Part shown: positions 1 through 5,149 of the stretch, in pieces | Layout: every line of letters starts with the position of its first letter | Numbering within the stretch: position 1 is the stretch's first letter | Assembly: GCA_946627905.1 (NCBI GenBank) | Contig: CAMOVY010000062.1 | Coordinates: forward strand, 1-6,382 | Length of the DNA: 6,382 nt | Source of the DNA: an uncultured Clostridia bacterium | Lineage (GTDB): Bacteria; Bacillota; Clostridia; Christensenellales; Borkfalkiaceae | Reading direction: 5' to 3' | Notes under the pieces: model-generated | What the model was told of the DNA's origin: nothing | What the model saw: only the letters and a program-made list of their open reading frames with translations | The model's database searches: none | Position numbers and translations under genes: made by a program

Positions 1-981
1 TCTTCTAAATTCCGCGGCATAAGAACGGGGTACAGGGGGCTTGACTATTTACTTAACGGTTTTCACGGCAGCGACCTTATGATTCTCGCCGCCCGCCCCG
101 CTATGGGTAAAACTTCGCTTGCTATGAATTTAGTTGAAAATATCGCGCTTTCGGGTAAGTCCTGCGCGGTATTCTCCTTGGAAATGAGTAAAGAACAGTT
201 GGTTCAGCGTATGTTATGCTCGCTTGCAAACGTGAGCATGAGTACCGCGCTTAAGGGGCAGATGCAGCGCGCCGAGTGGCTTAAGATTGCTAAGGCGAGA
301 GAAATGCTTGCGAATACGAAAATCTTTATAGACGAATCTTCGGTAATTACTCCCGAAGAGATACTGTCCAAGTGCCGCCGCATAAAGCGTAAACACGGGC
401 TTGACTTCGTTATGATTGACTATATCCAACTTATGGACAGCAAGTCGAGAAGAAAAGAAGAAAACCGCCAACAGCAGGTCAGCGAAATTTCGAGAAATTT
501 AAAAATTCTCGCTAAAGAACTGAACGTTCCCGTGTTAGCGCTGTCGCAACTGTCGCGTGCTGTGGAATCGGAAAAGCGCCGCCCGCAACTTTCCGACTTA
601 AGGGAGTCGGGCGCAATAGAGCAGGACGCGGATATAGTTATGTTTATTCACCGCCCTGATATCGGCGCGAAAGAAAAAGATTTAGAAGGCGGTAAAATTC
701 AGCCTAACGTTGCCGAACTTATTATCGCCAAGCACAGGAACGGCGCTACGGGTATGGTTAAACTGTACTTTAAGTCCGAGTGTACCAAGTTCGTCAACTT
801 TAACGAAGATACGGGCGAACCGGACGAAAAGGCGGAAACTTCCGCGCCCGTTAAAAGCGTGAAACCGTCTATAGAAAAAGAAGAGTTGCCGCCCGTAAGC
901 GACAGCAACGTACCGCCCGAAAATGCGGACGCGTTTAACGCGCCTGCGGGTGTAAAAAATATCGACGACGAGATTTTTTAA
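1..981 (+). CDS. dnaB: Replicative DNA helicase DnaB (DnaC in Bacillus naming), C-terminal part; 5' end outside the window
   Basis: This is the RecA-like motor domain of the hexameric helicase that unwinds DNA at the replication fork. The frame is open from base 1 and encodes 326 residues. About 180 N-terminal residues (primase-binding domain and linker) should lie upstream, so the ATG at 79 is internal. Visible motifs, in window residue numbers, are: the segment RGLDYLLNGF entering the domain; Walker A ARPAMGKT (31-38); a Walker B strand VMIDYIQLM; and the DnaB signature LSQLSRAVE, followed by LSDLRESGAIEQDAD and the closing arginine-finger region IAKHRNGATG. The core ends near residue 267. 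A 59-residue tail rich in Pro, Glu, Asp and Ala follows and ends in NIDDEIF, which resembles the acidic tip of single-stranded-DNA-binding protein. The family call is certain; any role for the tail is inference. tsaC begins 13 bases downstream. Confidence 0.97.
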   Translation, partial: SSKFRGIRTGYRGLDYLLNGFHGSDLMILAARPAMGKTSLAMNLVENIALSGKSCAVFSLEMSKEQLVQRMLCSLANVSMSTALKGQMQRAEWLKIAKAREMLANTKIFIDESSVITPEEILSKCRRIKRKHGLDFVMIDYIQLMDSKSRRKEENRQQQVSEISRNLKILAKELNVPVLALSQLSRAVESEKRRPQLSDLRESGAIEQDADIVMFIHRPDIGAKEKDLEGGKIQPNVAELIIAKHRNGATGMVKLYFKSECTKFVNFNEDTGEPDEKAETSAPVKSVKPSIEKEELPPVSDSNVPPENADAFNAPAGVKNIDDEIF

Positions 982-994
982 GCGGAAAGGCGTT

Positions 995-1981
995 ATGACG
1001 ACCGAAATTTTAAGCGTTTTTGACGGAATAGAAAAGGCTAAAGAAATTCTTTTATCGGGCGGAATTGTCGGTATGCCGACCGAAACGGTGTACGGGCTTG
1101 CCGCCGACGGCACTAATTCTGATGCCGTTAAGAAGATATTCGAAGTTAAGGGCAGACCTTCGGACAATCCGCTGATAGCGCACGTACATAAAGATTACGA
1201 TATAACTAAACTCGTACGCGTGTCGGAAGACTACGTTTACGACCTTATAAAAGCGTATATGCCGGGGCCACTTACTTTGGTTTTAGAAAGCAAAGGCGTA
1301 ATTTGCAAAGAGGCGGTAGCGGGCGGCGAAACGCTTGCCCTGCGTATGCCGTCGCACACAGGGTGTCAGGCGCTACTTCGCGCGGTGAATATTCCGCTGG
1401 TTGCGCCGAGCGCTAATTTAAGCAAGCATACGAGCCCCGTTTCCGCCGAACATGTGTTTTCCGATTTAAACGGAAAAATTCCGCTTATATTAGACGGCGG
1501 CAGATGCAAAGGCGGTATAGAAAGCACCGTTTTAGACGCGACGGGGAAAGTGCCGCGAATTTTGCGCGCGGGACTTATTACCAAAGAGATGATAGAAGCG
1601 GTGGCGGGCGCTTGCGAGATAGCAGAACACAAAGAAGGGGACAAGGTTAAATCCCCCGGGGTAAAGTACCGCCATTACAGACCCAAGTGCGACACGGCGC
1701 TTTTCGATATAACGGAGATTGATAAAGCCGCCGCGCTTTATGATAACGAACTTAAAAAAGGCAGAACGCCTTACATAATGTGTTCGGACGAAATTGCCGA
1801 AAAGTTTGCGGGCAAAAACCTGTTGCTCTTAGGTAAGGACGGGAACGAGATAGCCTATAACCTTTACGAGAAACTTTTAGAAGGCGAAAAAAAGGCGGAT
1901 ATAATAATCGCCGTGTCTTTCGGGCGAAGCGACGGGGTGTATCTCGGCATTATGAACCGATTAGTCAAATCCTGCGGATAA
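995..1981 (+). CDS. tsaC: L-threonylcarbamoyladenylate synthase (TsaC/Sua5/YwlC family, two-domain Sua5 type)
   Basis: This cytosolic enzyme makes threonylcarbamoyl-AMP from threonine, bicarbonate and ATP. That is the first step of the t6A modification at position 37 of tRNAs reading ANN codons; TsaB, TsaD and TsaE finish the reaction elsewhere. The protein has 328 residues, close to the two-domain Sua5/YwlC length of about 340-350. The YrdC domain covers roughly residues 10-200, with MPTETVYGLAAD (27-38), KGRPSDNPL (52-60), the PSAN motif (138-141) and GGIESTVLD. The linker SPGVKYRHYRP (220-230) leads into the smaller C-terminal Rossmann-like Sua5 domain, ending VSFGRSDGVYLGIMNRL. The ATG is preceded by GGAAAGG at 984-990. 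The gene lies 13 bases after dnaB and 18 bases before the phosphatase, which echoes the ywlC-ywlE neighbourhood of B. subtilis, although no ywlD lies between them here. Nothing appears broken. Confidence 0.96.
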   Translation: MTTEILSVFDGIEKAKEILLSGGIVGMPTETVYGLAADGTNSDAVKKIFEVKGRPSDNPLIAHVHKDYDITKLVRVSEDYVYDLIKAYMPGPLTLVLESKGVICKEAVAGGETLALRMPSHTGCQALLRAVNIPLVAPSANLSKHTSPVSAEHVFSDLNGKIPLILDGGRCKGGIESTVLDATGKVPRILRAGLITKEMIEAVAGACEIAEHKEGDKVKSPGVKYRHYRPKCDTALFDITEIDKAAALYDNELKKGRTPYIMCSDEIAEKFAGKNLLLLGKDGNEIAYNLYEKLLEGEKKADIIIAVSFGRSDGVYLGIMNRLVKSCG

Positions 1982-1999
1982 TCGGGGGAAACATAAAAG

Positions 2000-2446
2000 A
2001 TGAAAAGAGTATTATTCGTCTGCACGGGAAATACCTGTCGCAGCCCTATGGCGGAAGTGATACTTAAAACCAAGTTAAAACTTTCGGGCATAAAGGGTAT
2101 ATCGGTAAAAAGCGCGGGGCTTTCCGCTATGGGCGGCGAAAAAATGAGTGCAAACGCGTTCAAAGCGTTAAAACTTTTGGGATACAAGCCATACGGGTTT
2201 AAGGCTACTACGGCGACGGGCGCGCTGCTTATTAAAAGCGACGTAATAGTATGTATGACTAAAGAGCACAAAGCGCGCATAAGCAATTTCCCGAACGTTT
2301 ACGCGATGAGTGAAATTACGGGATACGACATAGCAGACCCCTACGGTGGGGATATTAACGTTTACGTTAAGACTTCGCACGAGATAGAGGACGCTTGTAA
2401 TATCATATTGCAAAAAATAATCAGCGAAAAAGGAGAAACGGTATGA
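2000..2446 (+). CDS. ywlE: Protein-arginine phosphatase, YwlE-like (low-molecular-weight phosphatase fold)
   Basis: The 148-residue protein has the low-molecular-weight protein-tyrosine-phosphatase fold. The P-loop CTGNTCRS is at residues 8-15, with Cys8 as nucleophile and Arg14 binding phosphate. The general-acid motif DPYGG starts at Asp113. Thr12 matches the YwlE threonine (Thr11 in B. subtilis) that is reported to select phosphoarginine; tyrosine phosphatases usually carry isoleucine or a similar residue there. The expected reaction is therefore removal of phosphate from arginine side chains, opposing McsB. Context supports this, since the McsA-McsB-ClpC system is encoded about 1.4 kb downstream on the same strand. 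The ATG follows GGGGGA (1984-1989) with a rather long spacer of ten bases. The stop overlaps the rpiB start by four bases (ATGA). Length is normal for the family. A tyrosine phosphatase role is the alternative and is less likely given Thr12 and the neighbours. Confidence 0.93.
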   Translation: MKRVLFVCTGNTCRSPMAEVILKTKLKLSGIKGISVKSAGLSAMGGEKMSANAFKALKLLGYKPYGFKATTATGALLIKSDVIVCMTKEHKARISNFPNVYAMSEITGYDIADPYGGDINVYVKTSHEIEDACNIILQKIISEKGETV

Positions 2447-2895
2447 AAGTTGCGATAGGTGTTGACCACGGCGGAATACATTTAAAACCCGCCCTGATAA
2501 AATACCTTGAAAAAAGGGGGATAGAATATAAGGACTTCGGCACTTTTTGCGAAGATTCCTGCGATTATAACGATTATGGGGAAGCGGTGGCAAAAGCCGT
2601 CGCCAAAGGAGAGTTCGATTACGGAATACTTATTTGCGGCACGGGTATAGGTATGAGTATAGTGGCAAACAAGATAAAGGGCATACGCTGCGCCCATTGC
2701 CACGACGTTTTTTCCGCGAAGGCGACGAGACAGCATAACGACGCGAATATGTTGGCTTTCGGCGAACGCGTTATCGGCGCGGGACTTATGGTCGAAATTG
2801 TCGACGCGTTTTTAAATACCGATTTTTCAGGCGAAGAACGGCACGTTCGCCGCGTTAGCAAAATAAAGGCGCTTGAAGATAAAAATTTCAGTTAA
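2443..2895 (+). CDS. rpiB: Ribose-5-phosphate isomerase B
   Basis: This enzyme interconverts ribose 5-phosphate and ribulose 5-phosphate in the non-oxidative pentose phosphate pathway. The 150-residue protein has the normal RpiB/LacAB length. It shows the phosphate- and substrate-binding DHGG near the N-terminus (Asp8, His9), the active-site segment CGTGIGMS with catalytic Cys65 (Cys66 in the E. coli enzyme), and HNDANML with His98 (His99 in E. coli). Related LacA/LacB galactose-6-phosphate isomerases share the fold, but the intact CGTGIG and HNDAN motifs and the gene order after a ywlE homologue, as with B. subtilis ywlF, favour RpiB. The start overlaps the ywlE stop (ATGA) and has its own strong AGGAG at 2431-2435, seven bases upstream, so translational coupling is likely. 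Two extra Cys/His pairs in IRCAHCHD (82-88) are unusual-looking but of unknown meaning. Confidence 0.95.
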   Translation: MKVAIGVDHGGIHLKPALIKYLEKRGIEYKDFGTFCEDSCDYNDYGEAVAKAVAKGEFDYGILICGTGIGMSIVANKIKGIRCAHCHDVFSAKATRQHNDANMLAFGERVIGAGLMVEIVDAFLNTDFSGEERHVRRVSKIKALEDKNFS

Positions 2896-2904
2896 TAAAT
2901 ATAT

Positions 2905-2910
2905 AAGGGA
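2905..2910 (+). promoter_or_regulatory. Ribosome binding site of galU (fixes the start at 2918)
   Basis: AAGGGA ends seven bases before the ATG at 2918. The next upstream in-frame start, a TTG at 2873 inside rpiB, would add 15 residues not seen at the front of GalU proteins. This site therefore decides the start in favour of 2918. Confidence 0.75.
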
Positions 2911-2917
2911 ACAGTTT

Positions 2918-3790
2918 ATGAAAATAAGAAAAGCAATAATACCTGCGGCAGGACTCGGAACGAGATTTCTGCCCATAACCAAAGCCGTACCGAAGCCTAT
3001 GCTTCCCGTGCTTGATAAACCGACTATTCAATATATAGCGGAAGAACTACGCCGCACGGGGGTAGAAGAGATTGTTATAGTCGTAAGCCCCGATTCGGAA
3101 GTTATAATGCGCCATTTCGGGGGCGCGCCCGAACTAGAACAAAGACTTTTGTCCGACGGCAAGCAGAAACTTTACGAAATAGAGCGTGAAACGTGCGCGT
3201 TTAACGTTAAATTCGTAATACAGAAAGAAGCCAACGGGCTTGCGGGCGCAATTTTGTGCGCGGAAAAATATATCGGGGACGAACCGTTTGCCCTTCTTTT
3301 AGGCGACGAACTTATTTATGCTAAAGAAAACGAGCAGTCGTGCATAGAACGCCTTATCGAAATTTACGAAAAGACGGGCAAAAGCGTTATTGCGACGATG
3401 GAAGTATTCGGCGACGAAGTAAGTAAGTACGGTAATATCGGTATCGGCGCGGAAAAAGACGGCGTAATGCAGGTTTCCGCAATCGTCGAAAAACCCGCGG
3501 TAAACGAAGCGCTTTCAAACTACGCAATAATCGGCAGATACGTGCTTTCGGGCGGGATAATGAGTAAATTAAAGGCGTTAAAACCGAGAAACAACGAAAT
3601 TTACCTTACTGACGTTTTAGACGAGTTGGCGGGAAAGGGTGAACTTTTGGCGTCGGATTTTAACGGCGTGCGCTACGACGTGGGGGATAAAGCGGGCTTT
3701 ATAAAAGCCAACGTGGAATACGCCCTGCGGAGCAACGAAATCGGCGAAGACATAAAAGAGTATATAAGAGAAAAGGGAAAAATTCTTTAA
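2918..3790 (+). CDS. galU: UTP-glucose-1-phosphate uridylyltransferase (UDP-glucose pyrophosphorylase, GalU/GtaB)
   Basis: The enzyme joins UTP and glucose 1-phosphate to give UDP-glucose, the glucosyl donor for envelope glycolipids, teichoic acid decoration and exopolysaccharide. The 290-residue protein matches the usual GalU length. The nucleotide-binding loop PAAGLGTRFLP is at residues 9-19, followed by the KAVPKPMLPV segment. The metal/sugar-nucleotide region reads LLLGDE with Asp130; many Bacillus-type homologues have GDD here. Further motifs are VEKP, the NEIYLTDVLDEL segment, and RYDVGDKAGFIKANVEYAL near the C-terminus. The ATG at 2918 is preferred because homologues begin right before KIRKAIIPAAG and AAGGGA lies seven bases upstream. 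The gene sits 22 bases after rpiB and 25 before mcsA. Its presence directly ahead of mcsA, where ctsR is common in Bacillota, is unusual. A different sugar-1-phosphate nucleotidylyltransferase specificity is possible but less likely. Confidence 0.94.
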   Translation: MKIRKAIIPAAGLGTRFLPITKAVPKPMLPVLDKPTIQYIAEELRRTGVEEIVIVVSPDSEVIMRHFGGAPELEQRLLSDGKQKLYEIERETCAFNVKFVIQKEANGLAGAILCAEKYIGDEPFALLLGDELIYAKENEQSCIERLIEIYEKTGKSVIATMEVFGDEVSKYGNIGIGAEKDGVMQVSAIVEKPAVNEALSNYAIIGRYVLSGGIMSKLKALKPRNNEIYLTDVLDELAGKGELLASDFNGVRYDVGDKAGFIKANVEYALRSNEIGEDIKEYIREKGKIL

Positions 3791-3806
3791 TTATAAATAG
3801 AAATTT

Positions 3807-3810
3807 AAGG
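3807..3810 (+). promoter_or_regulatory. Ribosome binding site of the short mcsA
   Basis: AAGG lies five bases before the ATG at 3816. A TAG stop in the mcsA frame at 3798-3800 rules out any longer in-frame N-terminus, so this site and stop together support the short form of McsA. Confidence 0.6.
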
Positions 3811-3815
3811 TAAAA

Positions 3816-4133
3816 ATGTACGATAGAATTTGCAGAAAGTGCGGTACGTATTTATCCGATTATTTCCGAACGGGTATGCTCGGCTGTCCGGACTGCTACA
3901 CCGTGTTCCGTTCGGAAATAAATAAAACGCTCCGCAAAATCCAGAAAAGCGGTAAACACGAAGGTAAAATTCCTTCGTTATCTTCGGTGGATAAAGAACT
4001 GTACGCGGAGTACAGGCGTTTGCTTGCCGAAAAGGAAGCGGCGGTTATAGACGGCAGATTTACCGACGTGAAAAAGATTTCCGACGACTTAATAGAACTT
4101 AAAGCCGAACTAGAGCGCAGGGGGCTTATATAA
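3816..4133 (+). CDS. mcsA: McsA-like activator of the protein-arginine kinase, short form
   Basis: McsA binds and activates the kinase McsB and helps deliver it to ClpC. The protein has only 105 residues, against about 185 in B. subtilis McsA. One zinc-finger module with two CxxC pairs is present (Cys6/Cys9 and Cys24/Cys27). It is followed by the McsA-like stretch RKIQKSGKHEGKIP and then a charged helical UVR-type segment, roughly residues 58-101, likely coiled coil. This corresponds to the C-terminal half of the B. subtilis protein; the N-terminal zinc module is absent. It is not an obvious assembly cut-off, because an in-frame stop lies 18 bases upstream and galU ends 25 bases upstream. The stop is one base from the mcsB start, which supports coupled synthesis and assignment as McsA. 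No transmembrane segment or signal peptide is visible. The family call is firm; whether the short form activates McsB fully is unknown. Confidence 0.9.
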   Translation: MYDRICRKCGTYLSDYFRTGMLGCPDCYTVFRSEINKTLRKIQKSGKHEGKIPSLSSVDKELYAEYRRLLAEKEAAVIDGRFTDVKKISDDLIELKAELERRGLI

Positions 4134-4134
4134 A

Positions 4135-5145
4135 ATGGAAATATTAAACCCCGACTTGTATGCGGGCAACATAATAACTTCGCGCGTGCGGCTTGCGCGA
4201 AATTTAAAGGGTATGCCTTTCGTGTTAGACGCTGCGGCGGCAAAAGAAGTCGTAAAAAAGGTAAACCGCGCGCTGGTTAAAACGGACACTTTCAACCTGT
4301 TTTTCGTGTCGAATTTAGACGACATAACCTTGGAAGCGATGAAAGAGCGGCACTTAATCAGTACCGCGCTTATAGAGAACAGGGAGTGCGGCGCGGCGCT
4401 TGTAAATTCCGACGAAAGCCTTTCCATAATGATTAACGAAGAAGACGTTATACGCGAACAATGCTTTATGAAAGGACTGCGCATAGGCGAAGCCTATCGG
4501 CGGCTTGACGCTATCGACGACGAACTCGCTAAATATCTTGACTTTGCGTTCGACGAAGAATTAGGGTTTTTGACGGCGTGTCCGACTAATCTCGGCACGG
4601 GGATGCGCGCTTCGGTTATGATGTTTCTGCCCGCGCTGACAGAAAGCGGCAAGATAAAGAGAGTTATAGAAGAAGTTTCGGCTTTCGGGCTTACCGTCCG
4701 CGGGCTTTACGGGGAAGGCAGTAAAGCCGAAGGCTGTATGTACCAGATAAGCAACGAAATTACGCTGGGTATTTCCGAATACGATATAATAAAATCGGTG
4801 GAAGAAACGGTTTTATCCATATGTAAACTTGAGCGGGAAACCGAAGAAAAACTGTACGTCAAAAAAGAACTTATAACTATGGACAGGGCTAAAAAGGCGT
4901 ACGGGGTTTTAACCAACGCCGTACTTTTACCGTATAGCGAATATCTATCGCTGATTGCGAGAGTAAAACTCGGCGCTATGCTGGGTATGATAAATATTTC
5001 CGACGTGAACGCGTTAGACGATTTGACCGTTTCCGTCCGTCCCGCCAACCTTTGCGCGCAATACGGCAGACCTATGTCGGACGTGGACAGGGACTTATTC
5101 CGCGCGGAAGTAGTCGGCAAAAAACTTGAAAAATTAAAGGAGTGA
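4135..5145 (+). CDS. mcsB: Protein-arginine kinase McsB
   Basis: McsB transfers phosphate from ATP to arginine side chains, marking proteins for ClpC-ClpP degradation. It belongs to the phosphagen (guanidino) kinase fold. The 336 residues compare with about 363 in B. subtilis; the N-terminus before the nucleotide motif TSRVRLARNL (15-24) and the C-terminal tail are both shorter. Other motifs are NEEDVIREQC (101-110), holding the paired catalytic-loop glutamates; LTACPTNLGTGMRASVM with the active-site cysteine Cys149; and RGLYGEGS (189-196), which contacts substrate and nucleotide. Near the C-terminus RDLFRA (319-324) fits the RDxxRA phosphoarginine-binding motif that is typical of McsB and not of creatine or arginine kinases. 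One oddity is valine at residue 105, where the family signature NEEDH has histidine. The start is one base after mcsA, with AGGGGG at 4119-4124 inside mcsA as a plausible binding site. clpC follows after four bases. Confidence 0.96.
   Translation: MEILNPDLYAGNIITSRVRLARNLKGMPFVLDAAAAKEVVKKVNRALVKTDTFNLFFVSNLDDITLEAMKERHLISTALIENRECGAALVNSDESLSIMINEEDVIREQCFMKGLRIGEAYRRLDAIDDELAKYLDFAFDEELGFLTACPTNLGTGMRASVMMFLPALTESGKIKRVIEEVSAFGLTVRGLYGEGSKAEGCMYQISNEITLGISEYDIIKSVEETVLSICKLERETEEKLYVKKELITMDRAKKAYGVLTNAVLLPYSEYLSLIARVKLGAMLGMINISDVNALDDLTVSVRPANLCAQYGRPMSDVDRDLFRAEVVGKKLEKLKE
5138..5142 (+). promoter_or_regulatory. Ribosome binding site of clpC
   Basis: A strong AGGAG sits in the last codons of mcsB, seven bases before the ATG at 5150. 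It fixes the clpC start and implies co-translation with mcsB. Confidence 0.8.
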
Positions 5146-5149
5146 TTAT

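Noticed and set aside
79..81. ATG as the start of a short helicase gene
   Set aside because: The same frame is open back to base 1 and encodes conserved DnaB sequence, so the gene simply enters the window from upstream.
682..1167. Open frame on the minus strand across the dnaB-tsaC junction
   Set aside because: It runs antisense to two well-recognised genes, shows no protein-family motif and no ribosome binding site stands out; it is a shadow frame.
1963..1969. AGTCAAA as a CtsR half-site
   Set aside because: It is a single half-site inside the tsaC coding region with no second direct repeat nearby.
2000..2446. Arsenate reductase or tyrosine phosphatase as the function of the low-molecular-weight phosphatase
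   Set aside because: Thr12 in the P-loop, the DPYGG motif and neighbouring mcsA-mcsB-clpC fit the arginine phosphatase YwlE better; the ArsC-type resolving cysteines are not seen.
2168..2593. Open frame on the minus strand across ywlE and rpiB
   Set aside because: It is antisense to two conserved enzymes, with no recognisable domain; it is a shadow frame.
2873..2917. Longer galU starting at an upstream TTG
   Set aside because: The start lies within rpiB, lacks its own binding site, and adds 15 residues that GalU proteins do not have; ATG 2918 has AAGGGA at a proper distance.
3695..3709. Perfect inverted repeat GGCTTT-ATA-AAAGCC, a possible terminator before mcsA
   Set aside because: It lies inside galU coding the conserved AGFIKAN segment, has a 3-base loop and a 6-base stem, and no T-run follows.
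3760..3800. AT-rich stretch with TATAAG and TATAAA, possible promoter for mcsA-mcsB-clpC
   Set aside because: No -35-like hexamer stands at a suitable distance; AT-rich bases here are coding sequence and a short gap.
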